A stretch of DNA of 64,000 bases from Rhodobacteraceae bacterium QY30 (GTDB lineage Bacteria > Pseudomonadota > Alphaproteobacteria > Rhodobacterales > Rhodobacteraceae). The notes beneath the pieces are model-generated. The model ran no database searches, was not told the DNA's origin, and worked only from the letters and a program-made list of their open reading frames with translations. Location of the stretch: assembly GCA_002356635.1 (NCBI GenBank), contig CP023454.1:2960501-3024500 (forward strand), written 5' to 3'. How positions within the stretch are numbered: the stretch's first letter is position 1; every line of letters starts with the position of its first letter. Shown here one piece after another: positions 41,631 to 49,731 of the stretch. Position numbers and translations under genes: made by a program.

Positions 41631-42455
41631 TCAGTCAGCCTTTACTCGGGGTTGGCTACAGCGCGACCGTATGATGTTGGAGACGTAGGTCTCGACCATC
41701 TCGTTGAACCGGGCTCTCTTCGCAGGGTCCGGCTCTCCCTGCTTGGCTCCGGTAGAGATCAGAACCCGCTGTGCCTCGAGGCTGGTCCAATCAGGGGAAA
41801 TGTTCTGATCGACCACATCTGCCAGGTCGATCTCAGGATGATCGATGGCCTCGAGAAACGCTGCAACCAACGTGCCGCGTCTATGCGCATCGAAATCGAT
41901 CTCACGTACTCTTGGAAAGAACTCCCGCCACAGCGCCGATTCCTGTGCGAAATCAGAACGGACGAGCTCGCGATTGAGGAACTGATGCAAACTATGATCC
42001 AGCGAGCGCGACATCTGGATATTAACCTTCAGATGTTGCTTGAAAAGCGATTTGAGATAATCGCACCGATTCCTGATACAGAGAACCACTGTCACCTCAT
42101 GCCCGGAAAAGGCCGCGCGTATACGGGTCAGGCATTGGCGTTTCAGCGCGACATAGTCATCCGCTGCTTGACCATTCCGCATGGCCGGCCAATTGCTTAA
42201 ATTCTCCGCCGAAATCAAGTAATCCTGTCGAGGGTCTTTGATCTGGGCGACGAATCTTTCCGTGTGTCCTACTTCATCCTGAGCTGCGGAAAAAAAGCCG
42301 CGCACGGAATTGTAATGACTGACCTTGTTGGTGTCTTCGGGTAGGACATCGACATAGGTTAGTCCATTTTTACGAAGCTGCGCACGATTATCATAAAGCG
42401 CCTTCTGGATCGTCGTCGATCCAGTCTTCTGAGCCCCAATATGAATATAAAGCAT
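41631..42455 (-). CDS. Sulfotransferase-like P-loop protein
   Basis: 274 residues beginning MLYIHIGAQKTGSTTIQKAL, the 5'-phosphosulfate-binding loop of bacterial carbohydrate sulfotransferases. A 3'-phosphate-type segment VVLCIRNRCDYLKSLFKQH near residue 130 (R, then S) also fits. In a polysaccharide cluster it may sulfate a glycan, or be one of the many uncharacterised relatives. Base use is visibly richer in A and T than the surrounding DNA (41620-42480), which hints at separate origin. It lies between two glycosyltransferase genes on the same strand. Confidence 0.7.
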   Translation of the reverse strand: MLYIHIGAQKTGSTTIQKALYDNRAQLRKNGLTYVDVLPEDTNKVSHYNSVRGFFSAAQDEVGHTERFVAQIKDPRQDYLISAENLSNWPAMRNGQAADDYVALKRQCLTRIRAAFSGHEVTVVLCIRNRCDYLKSLFKQHLKVNIQMSRSLDHSLHQFLNRELVRSDFAQESALWREFFPRVREIDFDAHRRGTLVAAFLEAIDHPEIDLADVVDQNISPDWTSLEAQRVLISTGAKQGEPDPAKRARFNEMVETYVSNIIRSRCSQPRVKAD

Positions 42456-42549
42456 GGGTAACGGTCCCTAGTCATTATCAAACGGCCTTCATCTGGCCGG
42501 CGTTCAGGTAAAGCTTCTTGAGTCTTTTCGGCATGTCTGTTTCCGGCAC

Positions 42550-43740
42550 TCAAAGTGAAAGGAGTTTGGCGACATAGGCGCCGATCGAGGTGCTGCGCCA
42601 CGCTGTCGTCTGCTGGTTGTGGTTCGCGGACAGCGACGCCAGCAGACTGTCCACGCCATCGTCTTCGTTGGCCACGACCACACCTTTGTGCCCTTGCAGT
42701 TCGGCCAAGGCACCGGAGGGGCGAATGATGCAGCCACCACCAAGAGAAAGGATTTCGCGCGCGGCAAGGCCAAAGCTTTCGCGGACCTGACTGGGCATCA
42801 GCATCACGTCCAGCGCGCCAAGGGCGTGACCCGCAAAGCTCCAGTGGAATGGGTCGGTGACTGTGACGCCCGGTGTTTGCATGCCGGGATACCACGGCAA
42901 GCCTGCGCTTCGACCACTGTCGAAAAGTACGACATGGACCCCGCCCCGACTGTCATGGGTTTCCTTTGCCCGTTCGATGAAAGCGCGGACAAGTCCCCAT
43001 CCCTTCGTCTCACCCGGGCCGCCGACAAAGCCGAAAACCTTCTTGCCCGCCGCCCTTGCGGCCGACCCCGCGGGCGGTGGCAGCAACGACGTGTCGGGAA
43101 TGATCGTTTCCGCCACATCCGGGTTCGACTGAACGATGAAATTGCCGGGCAGGGACGGGCCAAAAAGCGCCGTGTAGCTTTGCATCAGGAAAGCCGACGG
43201 AAAGACAACGGCGCGACACTCCGCCAGGATATGACGTGACGCGGTGTAGATGTTGTCGGTCAGCCCGGGAAACCAGGCGCATTGGCGGCAATTTGCGGCA
43301 TTGCTTTCGCGGTTGCAGGGACTGCCATCCGGAAGCATCCGGAAACCTTGAAGGCACATCCAGAAGCCATCATGCGCGATGACAACCGTTTTCTCGCGCA
43401 GCGCGGGATCCGAAAGCACTTCGTGAATCCCCATGTGCTGGGCGGCATGGACAAATATCCGGTCCGGCTGGATCAGATCGACGATCTCTTTCAAGATCGA
43501 GGTGGCAGGCGGATTATAAAATCGGTTTGACGGGGAATGCGGGATATTACGGATCCCGATGCTGCGTCCAAATGGCGTGCTTTGCGTGGTGAAATCCGCA
43601 TTCCCAGGATTAAGGCCCAGAAAGACGTTCGTCACTTCATGCCCTTGCTGGACAAGACCCCAGGCCAGCTTTTCAGCAACGACCGCCGCACCCCCAATGG
43701 ATTCGGGGTAAAAGTGCAGGTTGAGGTTGAGAACCTTCAT
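42550..43740 (-). CDS. GT4-type glycosyltransferase
   Basis: 396 residues: MKVLNLNLHFYPESIGGAAV with a GG-rich acceptor loop at the start, FGFVGGPGETKGWGLVRAFI at the beginning of the donor domain, and MLMPSQVRESFGLAAREILS, the GT4 ESFG motif that binds the nucleotide sugar. A cysteine pair region NAANCRQCAWFPG near residue 165 is seen in some GT4 enzymes. Its ATG overlaps the stop of the upstream glycosyltransferase (ATGA). Probably adds one sugar of an exopolysaccharide repeat; the specificity is not visible. Confidence 0.85.
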   Translation of the reverse strand: MKVLNLNLHFYPESIGGAAVVAEKLAWGLVQQGHEVTNVFLGLNPGNADFTTQSTPFGRSIGIRNIPHSPSNRFYNPPATSILKEIVDLIQPDRIFVHAAQHMGIHEVLSDPALREKTVVIAHDGFWMCLQGFRMLPDGSPCNRESNAANCRQCAWFPGLTDNIYTASRHILAECRAVVFPSAFLMQSYTALFGPSLPGNFIVQSNPDVAETIIPDTSLLPPPAGSAARAAGKKVFGFVGGPGETKGWGLVRAFIERAKETHDSRGGVHVVLFDSGRSAGLPWYPGMQTPGVTVTDPFHWSFAGHALGALDVMLMPSQVRESFGLAAREILSLGGGCIIRPSGALAELQGHKGVVVANEDDGVDSLLASLSANHNQQTTAWRSTSIGAYVAKLLSL

Positions 43741-45080
43741 GCTGCCGTCTCAAGGCAGGTCGCGTCGCGGCACGGTTCAGGCGTCGGCACCGGAGTGGGG
43801 ATGGGTTTGTCCAGTCCCAGTTGATCGATAAACAGGGCGCGATAGCATTCCTTCGCCGCCGCGACTCCGAAGCATTTCCGGACCGCCTGCTGGAGATCGG
43901 CTGGGGTCGCGTCCAGGTGAGACAGCATCGGAACAAGATCGCTTCCAGCCTGGCCCCAATCGTCCGGCGCAACACAGATTGCGGGATTGTGCAGCGCATC
44001 GCGGATCGCTTCATAGGCGCCGACCGGGGAAAACACGACTTGCGAGCCTGCCACTGCGGCATCCATCAGCCTGATCGGGGTCTTGGCGCAGTTGAAGCCG
44101 CTGTGGGACAAGGGGATCAGCACCGTTTCGGCGGTTGCCACTGCCGCGATATAGCTGTCGAAATCCGAAAATTGCCGTGTCAGGACGGTTCCACGCGAAA
44201 ACCCTGCCGCCGCCAGATGCCGCTGCGCGGCCAGGTTGCCCATCACGAGTATCGACCAGTCGCGGTTGGCGGCGCGGTCGTAATTGCGCAGAAACTCGGT
44301 CAACATTCCCAGTTCCGTCTGGATCGATCCGGACGGCGATGTAAAGGCGAATGTCACCTCTTTTTTGCCGGGCGCGGCAAAGTCGTCGGTTTCCACAAAG
44401 TTTGGCAGGACCATTCGCGGTTTATCGGCGAAACCGTTTTCCGCGCGGCCATAGAGTTCAGCCAGGTAAGGCGTTGAAACGATCAGCCCGTCACAGGCTT
44501 GCGCTGTCGCCCGGAAGGCTTCGGCCTGACGCAGCAGGTCCCTGGCCTGGATATCCGTGATCTGCTTCAGGATGCCCGATCCCTGAACGACGGATTCTCC
44601 GACGACCACATCGTCAAATTCGAACAGGATGCGCGCCCCCGCCTTGCGGAAGCTGGATATCCACTCATCGTCCAGCGCGGTGCGATAGATGATAACCGTA
44701 TGCGCCAGCGGTACAAACGAACGCAGGCGGCCAACTTCAGCGGGCGCAACATGCATTGCCTTGATACCCAGCTGGGCGAGATAGCGGATTTTCTGGTGAA
44801 TACGGTAATGCAGGCACTGCCGGATCTTCGTATCCGAGACAATCAGCAGAAGCGGTTGGGTGGTGGATGCAAAGCCCAAAGGCTTCAGAATGTCGCTGTA
44901 AGGACTGATCGAAGAATTGTTCAGCGGACGGACCGGCGAAATCCCGCGGACCAACAGCAGCGCGGCGCGGCGACGGATGAAATACCCGGCGCGGGTCAGC
45001 GCAAATGCCAATCCACCATTATGGACTGCATCCCGAAAAAGATTTGCATAGTGCTGAATTTTTCGAAATATCAGCCTCAT
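43737..45080 (-). CDS. Glycosyltransferase-like protein (GT-B fold)
   Basis: 447 residues, first gene of the leftward polysaccharide cluster. The middle holds ILFEFDDVVVGESVVQGSG, SSFRKAG and LIVSTPYLAELYG, as in GT-B enzymes that scan a glycan donor, and the C-terminal half has RQFSDFDSYIAAVATAETVL and KTPIRLMDAAVAGSQVVFSP like group-1 glycosyltransferases. A Pro/Thr/Cys-rich tail (PTPVPTPEPCRDATCLETAA) follows. It is translationally coupled to the next GT4 gene. Acceptor unknown. Confidence 0.75.
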   Translation of the reverse strand: MRLIFRKIQHYANLFRDAVHNGGLAFALTRAGYFIRRRAALLLVRGISPVRPLNNSSISPYSDILKPLGFASTTQPLLLIVSDTKIRQCLHYRIHQKIRYLAQLGIKAMHVAPAEVGRLRSFVPLAHTVIIYRTALDDEWISSFRKAGARILFEFDDVVVGESVVQGSGILKQITDIQARDLLRQAEAFRATAQACDGLIVSTPYLAELYGRAENGFADKPRMVLPNFVETDDFAAPGKKEVTFAFTSPSGSIQTELGMLTEFLRNYDRAANRDWSILVMGNLAAQRHLAAAGFSRGTVLTRQFSDFDSYIAAVATAETVLIPLSHSGFNCAKTPIRLMDAAVAGSQVVFSPVGAYEAIRDALHNPAICVAPDDWGQAGSDLVPMLSHLDATPADLQQAVRKCFGVAAAKECYRALFIDQLGLDKPIPTPVPTPEPCRDATCLETAA

Positions 45081-45373
45081 GCAATTAGGTCCTGCCTGTC
45101 ACATTGTGGCGCTGGACATGCCTCAACACCCCCTGGGTGTCAAGGTAACGGCTGCGGGAACAAGCGCTGGAGCGGTTGTCCGCCCTGTTCGTCCCTTTGC
45201 GGCGGATTTCTGGTAATGCGCCCTATCCAAAGCGTATTCCCCGTTAAACAGTCGAGTCGTTCCCGTGGACAGCGGCGCCCCCACCGGCTGGTTGGCCGTA
45301 CTAGAACCACCCCGAATGCCCGGACATTGCCGAGACTAATGCCCCGGTCCTGCATTCAAATTTCCTGGATGTA
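45081..45373. other. Intergenic region between polysaccharide cluster and tRNA-Arg
   Basis: No credible gene. A short palindrome ACACCC-CCT-GGGTGT lies at 45126-45140, about 45 bases upstream of the glycosyltransferase start, and could be an operator or a stem-loop. Confidence 0.4.
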
Positions 45374-45450
45374 TGGCGGACCCGAAGAGATTCGAACTCC
45401 TGACCCCTAGATTCGTAGTCTAGTGCTCTATCCAGCTGAGCTACGGGTCC
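45374..45450 (-). tRNA. tRNA-Arg (anticodon ACG)
   Basis: Cloverleaf on the minus strand: acceptor GGACCCG/CGGGTCC, D arm with AGCTCAGCTGGATAGAGC, anticodon stem CTAGA/TCTAG around loop CTACGAA (anticodon ACG, read as ICG), T arm AGGAGTTCGAATCTCTT, discriminator G, and an encoded CCA. 77 bases including CCA. It stands alone between the polysaccharide cluster and a DUF4405 gene. Confidence 0.97.
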
Positions 45451-45533
45451 GCTGTGGAGGGCGATGTAGCCGTGGCGCGCAGGCATTGCAAGCGCATAAT
45501 GACATGCCCGCGCGCAAGTTTTCGATCATGGCA

Positions 45534-46061
45534 TCAGGATGCCGGTCCGGCGGCGGGGGCCGCGGATGCGGCGGCCGGACGGGATGCGAAAAGCGCGGCC
45601 AGGATCGCCTGCTGTCGGCCGCGGTCGCCCTGGGCCAGCGCGTCGACGGTGGTCTCGGCACGCGCGCCGGTCACGCCCGCCTGTTCCAGGGCGGCGATCG
45701 CGGCATCGGGGGTCTGCCCGGTCAGGTCGGCAAGCGTCTCGATCCGCGCGGTGCCCAGGGCGGCGAAGACCTGCCCCGGAGTCAGCCTGCCACTTCCCGG
45801 AAGCGGGATGAAGGACAGCGCCAGCACCAGGGCGCCCGACCCGATCAGGACGCGCGCCAGCGGGCGGCGGAAGTACAGGGCAAACGCCCGCCAGTTCAAT
45901 GTGACATGCGCCACCGCGCCGGCCAGGAGAGCCAGGCCCGCCCATTCATGCAGGGTCTTGTTCAGGCCGCTGTCGAGGTGAAAAAAGATCAGAACTCCCG
46001 TCACCGCCATTACCAGGAACGACCCGATGACCAAGGGCGTGGCCCAACTGCGCAAAGACAT
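45534..46061 (-). CDS. DUF4405 membrane protein
   Basis: 175 residues from MSLRSWATPL with GGAG six bases upstream; an ATG four codons earlier at 46073 has no SD. The N-terminal half has three membrane helices (LVIGSFLVMAVTGVLIFF, LHEWAGLALLAGAVAHVTLN and VLIGSGALVLALSFIPL) with histidines in FFHLDSGLNKTLHEWAG and VAHVTLNW that could bind heme, as in the DUF4405 family of cytochrome-b-like proteins. The C-terminal part is soluble and Ala-rich with a TPGQVFAALG start. No operon partner in the window. Confidence 0.65.
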   Translation of the reverse strand: MSLRSWATPLVIGSFLVMAVTGVLIFFHLDSGLNKTLHEWAGLALLAGAVAHVTLNWRAFALYFRRPLARVLIGSGALVLALSFIPLPGSGRLTPGQVFAALGTARIETLADLTGQTPDAAIAALEQAGVTGARAETTVDALAQGDRGRQQAILAALFASRPAAASAAPAAGPAS

Positions 46062-46125
46062 TTCGAACTCCATCCAATGACAGGAATGGAACGGCCCGGG
46101 CAGAAATTTCCGTCGCGGGCTTGCG

Positions 46126-47532
46126 TCAGGCCGGGTCGCGCTCGGAAAGATCCAGTTCGTGCGGCAGGTGGATCATGAACTCGGTGCCCTCGGCATCGGA
46201 ACGCACCAGTTCCAGCCGGCCCCCGTGGCCGCGGACCAGCTCCGCCGCAATGGCCAGGCCAAGCCCGGTCCCGCCCTTGCGAATGCCGCCCTGGAAGGGC
46301 TGGAACAGATGCTCCTTGGCGCGCTCGGGCAGGCCGGGACCGGTGTCGCCGACGCGGATCCACCAGCCGTCATCCTCTTCCCCCGCCCCGACCTCGATCG
46401 TGCCGGGCCGGCCGGTCGCCTGGATCGCCTGGCGGGCGTTTCGGACCAGGTTGGTGAGCACCCGGTGCATCTGCTCGGGGTCCGCCCGCAGCCAGAGGTT
46501 CGGCGGAATGTCGGTGACGAAGTCGACCTCGGCAGCGGCCGCGGCAAGCTGCTCGCTTTCGATGACATCCGCGGCCACCTGCCCCAGACGGAACCGCGAC
46601 AGCGTCGGCGGCGGTTCTTCCGCCTTTCCGAAGGCCAGCGTCGATTCGCACAGCGCCACAGCCCGGCTGATCGAGCCGACCAGCTTCGGCGCGGCGCGTT
46701 GCACGGCCGGATCCTGGCTTTCCTCCATCCGGTCGGCGAACAGTTGCGCCGTTGTCAGGATGTTGCGCAGGTCATGGCTGATCTTGGCGACTGCGCTGCC
46801 CAGTTGCGCCAGCCGCTCCTTCTGTTTCAGCGCGCCGGTCAACTGCCGCTGCATCTGTTGCAGGGCATCCTCCGCCTCGCGCAGTTCCAGGATGCTGGCA
46901 TTCGGCACGATGAAGCGGCGCGCGTCCTCGGGGGCCTCGGCATAGGCGGCCATGTGGTCGACCACGCGGCGGATCGGCGTGACCATCAGGCGCCGCACCA
47001 GAACGAACAGCAGGAACGCCGTCAGGATCGACGCCACCGCCGAAAGCCCCAGGATGCCCAGGCCGTAATCGATCATCGCCTTCCGCATCGGGCCTGCGTC
47101 CATCGTTGCCTCGATCAGCAATCCCGCGCGCTTGACCGGATCGCCGATGACGCGGATCACATGGTGGTCGGGGTGGACCAGGTCCGAATAGGCGTCGCGG
47201 ATCAGGACCCAGGTCGGTGCCTCGCGCAGGTCATAGGTGGCCGAGATCTCCTCCGGGATGGGGGAAGACAGCACCAGTTGCCGCATCTGATCGCGGCGCA
47301 GGACCACGTTGTAGACCTCGGCATTGGCCAGAAGCTCCTTCTCCAGCCCGGCGTCGATCATGGTGTCGGTGGCCAGCAGCGACAGCGAGGCGATCTGCGC
47401 CCGTTCAAGGCGCGACAGGATGTAATCCTCGCGGTAGCGGGCGACCGACGGGACAAGGATCAAGACCTCTGCCAGCAGTACGAAGACCGTGGTCAGTATC
47501 AGGAAGCGGCCCGACAGGGTATTCAGTCTCAT
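46126..47532 (-). CDS. Membrane sensor histidine kinase
   Basis: 468 residues from ATG 47532; the open frame to 47727 has no support. Two membrane helices (~10-30 and ~157-183) enclose a ~125-residue periplasmic sensor; a HAMP domain follows, then the H box with H253 in KISHDLRNILTT, the N box NLVRNARQAIQAT, and G boxes GDTGPGLPE and GGTGLGLAIAAELV. It autophosphorylates on H253 in response to an unknown signal. No response regulator gene is adjacent, so it is an orphan kinase in this window. Confidence 0.92.
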   Translation of the reverse strand: MRLNTLSGRFLILTTVFVLLAEVLILVPSVARYREDYILSRLERAQIASLSLLATDTMIDAGLEKELLANAEVYNVVLRRDQMRQLVLSSPIPEEISATYDLREAPTWVLIRDAYSDLVHPDHHVIRVIGDPVKRAGLLIEATMDAGPMRKAMIDYGLGILGLSAVASILTAFLLFVLVRRLMVTPIRRVVDHMAAYAEAPEDARRFIVPNASILELREAEDALQQMQRQLTGALKQKERLAQLGSAVAKISHDLRNILTTAQLFADRMEESQDPAVQRAAPKLVGSISRAVALCESTLAFGKAEEPPPTLSRFRLGQVAADVIESEQLAAAAAEVDFVTDIPPNLWLRADPEQMHRVLTNLVRNARQAIQATGRPGTIEVGAGEEDDGWWIRVGDTGPGLPERAKEHLFQPFQGGIRKGGTGLGLAIAAELVRGHGGRLELVRSDAEGTEFMIHLPHELDLSERDPA

Positions 47533-47896
47533 GGCCGCGGTTCCGCGACTTGGGATCCAGGGGTGAGGGCGGTATTCAAGTCCGTGATCCGTTGGCCGGC
47601 GCTGTCCGTCTTGCGCTAAATAGGCTTGCCCGCAGGCAGAGGAAACCACGCTTGCGGCTCCATCGGCGGGTTTGCTCCTTTTTCTGTAACGAAAGCTTGA
47701 TCGAACGGTTTGGTTCCCCTCATTCATAGGCAGGGTGGGCGAAGATCAGACTTGTGGTCGACGGGAAAGGGGGGCGGAAATTACCCCTTGCAGGCGGTTG
47801 ACTTGACGGGGGCGGGCGTCTAATAGCCGGGCTTCGAATGATGACGGCTCTCGAATCCCGCCCCTGGGATTCCGACCCGACCGACGGAGAATCGCG
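47533..47896. other. Intergenic region upstream of rpmH
   Basis: 364 bases without a credible gene. Contains the probable rpmH promoter (47798-47826) and the rpmH leader. Nothing else recognisable. Confidence 0.5.
47798..47826 (+). promoter_or_regulatory. Probable rpmH promoter
   Basis: TTGACT (47798-47803), 17 bases, then TAATAG (47821-47826): a sigma-70-like promoter about 70 bases before the rpmH start. TCTAAT two bases upstream is an alternative -10 with a 15-base spacer. Confidence 0.5.
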
Positions 47897-48031
47897 ATGA
47901 AGCGCACTTTTCAGCCCTCGAACCTCGTCCGCGCTCGTCGCCACGGCTTCCGTGCGCGCATGGCGACCAAAGGTGGCCGCAAGGTCCTGAACGCCCGCCG
48001 CGCCCGCGGCCGCAAGGTGCTGTCCGCCTGA
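47897..48031 (+). CDS. rpmH: 50S ribosomal protein L34
   Basis: 44 residues, [20 protein letters not shown] and on to [18 protein letters not shown], a standard bacterial L34. CGGAG lies ahead of the ATG. First gene of the conserved rpmH-rnpA-yidD block. Confidence 0.98.
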   Translation: MKRTFQPSNLVRARRHGFRARMATKGGRKVLNARRARGRKVLSA

Positions 48032-48071
48032 TTTCCAGGCGAACGGCAGGGCAACCCGAAGGGGCTTTGCA

Positions 48072-48512
48072 ATGACACCGTCGGCGCCCTCTGCGCAAGG
48101 CCCTTCTGGCCCCGGCGCAGTGGATGTGCCGGCGGTTTTGGCTTGCCGGTCCCTGATCGTCTTGCGCAAACGCGCCGATTTCCTGCAGGCGGCATCGGCC
48201 CGGCGTCAGGGAACGGCGGGCTTCATGCTTCAGGCCCGCAAGCGCGCCGAAGGCGAGGCGGGGGCCGACACCATTCGCGTCGGCTTCACCTGTTCGAAGA
48301 AGATCGGCAATGCCGTGGCCCGCAACCGCGCCAAGCGGCGCCTGCGGGAAATTGCCCGGCTTGGACTTGCGCAAAAGGGCATGCCGGGGTGGGATTACGT
48401 GTTGGTCGGACGGCCGAATGCCACCATCGCCCGGAATTTCGCGGATCTTCAGGCCGATCTTGACCGCGCGCTGACCCAGATCCACGCCGATCGCAAGGTC
48501 GCAACCCCATGA
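48072..48512 (+). CDS. rnpA: Ribonuclease P protein component
   Basis: 146 residues. The RNR-type basic motif [19 protein letters not shown] near residue 85 and the preceding [12 protein letters not shown] are diagnostic. The protein partners RNase P RNA in 5' trimming of tRNA precursors. It follows rpmH by 40 bases with AAGGGG before the ATG, and overlaps yidD by ATGA. The first ~30 residues are a low-complexity extension; a start nearer the core ([11 protein letters not shown]) cannot be excluded. Confidence 0.95.
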   Translation: MTPSAPSAQGPSGPGAVDVPAVLACRSLIVLRKRADFLQAASARRQGTAGFMLQARKRAEGEAGADTIRVGFTCSKKIGNAVARNRAKRRLREIARLGLAQKGMPGWDYVLVGRPNATIARNFADLQADLDRALTQIHADRKVATP

Positions 48513-48772
48513 CCCCCGCCGCCCATCTGCTTGCCCTGCCCGTCCGTGCCTACCGCCTGCTGCTCAGTCCGTGGGTCGGCCATGGCTGCCGCTATCAGCC
48601 GACCTGTTCGGCCTATGCGCTTGAGGCGCTGGAGATGCACGGCGCGCTGAAGGGCGGCGTTCTGACCGTCGGCCGCATCTGCCGCTGCCATCCCTGGGGT
48701 GGACATGGCCACGATCCCGTTCCGCCGCTTCGACCCGCCAGGCCGTCCGGCAAGGAGACACCCGATGCTTGA
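48509..48772 (+). CDS. yidD: Membrane protein insertion efficiency factor YidD
   Basis: 87 residues with the YidD signature [20 protein letters not shown] and the [12 protein letters not shown] and [17 protein letters not shown] segments. It helps YidC-dependent insertion of inner-membrane proteins. ATGA overlap with rnpA; its last eight bases overlap ttcA, so yidD is separated from yidC here by ttcA and an EAL gene. Confidence 0.93.
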   Translation: MTPAAHLLALPVRAYRLLLSPWVGHGCRYQPTCSAYALEALEMHGALKGGVLTVGRICRCHPWGGHGHDPVPPLRPARPSGKETPDA

Positions 48773-49658
48773 TGCCGATGACGACTTGCCCCAAAACGAC
48801 ATCCACCCGCTGTTCCACGGAGCGCCCGCCTCGACCGAGTTCCGCAAGCTGCGCAAGCGCCTTGTGCGCGAGGTGCGCGAGGCGATCGAGACCTACGGCA
48901 TGATCGAACGCGGTGCGCGCTGGCTTGTGTGCCTGTCGGGCGGCAAGGACAGCTACACACTGCTGGCGGTGCTGCATGAACTGCAATGGCGCGGGCTTTT
49001 GCCGGTCGATCTTCTGGCCTGCAACCTCGATCAGGGCCAACCCGGCTTTCCGGCGACGGTGCTACCCGAATTCCTGTCCCGGATGGGCGTACCGCACCGG
49101 ATCGAATACCAGGACACCTATTCCATCGTGAAGGAAAAGGTGCCGGCCAACCGCACCTACTGCGCGCTGTGTTCGCGGCTTCGACGCGGCAACCTTTACC
49201 GCATCGCGCGCGAGGAGGGGTGTTCCGCGGTCGTGCTGGGCCATCACCGCGACGACATCCTGGAAACCTTCTTCATGAACCTCTTTCACGGCGGGCGTCT
49301 GGCGACGATGCCGCCGAAACTGCTGAACGAGGATGGCGATCTGTTCGTCTACCGCCCGCTTGCCTTCGTGGCCGAGGCGGACTGCGAGAAATTCGCCCGC
49401 GCCATGAATTATCCGATCATCCCCTGTGACCTGTGCGGATCCCAGGACGGATTGCAGCGCCAGCAGGTCAAGCAGATCCTCGACGGATGGGAAGCGCGGA
49501 GCCCGGGACGGCGGCAGGTGATGTTCCGGGCATTGATGAATACGCGGCCCTCGCATCTTCTGGACACAGGCCTGTTCGATTTTGCCGGTCTGGTCCGGCA
49601 AGCGCCCGGCGATGTGCCGACCGCGCCGGAAATTCCGCTCCTCAAGGATCCGCATTAA
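48765..49658 (+). CDS. ttcA: tRNA 2-thiocytidine biosynthesis protein TtcA
   Basis: 297 residues from the ATG at 48765 with AAGGAG upstream; the frame opens at 48699 inside yidD. PP-loop motif [11 protein letters not shown] near residue 63, and cluster-binding cysteine pairs CALC near residue 138 and CDLC near residue 225. It 2-thiolates C32 of some tRNAs using ATP and a [4Fe-4S] cluster. It overlaps yidD by eight bases. Confidence 0.94.
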   Translation: MLDADDDLPQNDIHPLFHGAPASTEFRKLRKRLVREVREAIETYGMIERGARWLVCLSGGKDSYTLLAVLHELQWRGLLPVDLLACNLDQGQPGFPATVLPEFLSRMGVPHRIEYQDTYSIVKEKVPANRTYCALCSRLRRGNLYRIAREEGCSAVVLGHHRDDILETFFMNLFHGGRLATMPPKLLNEDGDLFVYRPLAFVAEADCEKFARAMNYPIIPCDLCGSQDGLQRQQVKQILDGWEARSPGRRQVMFRALMNTRPSHLLDTGLFDFAGLVRQAPGDVPTAPEIPLLKDPH

Positions 49659-49731
49659 CCAGGCGATCACGTTATGTTCCTAGGTTCCGGGTTGCAGGCA
49701 CAAGGCCCTGCGGCCGGGAATCGGGGGACGG

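Noticed and set aside
45374-45450. tRNA-Arg as an integration site for the neighbouring polysaccharide cluster
   Set aside because: No integrase gene or repeated tRNA 3' fragment is visible within the window.
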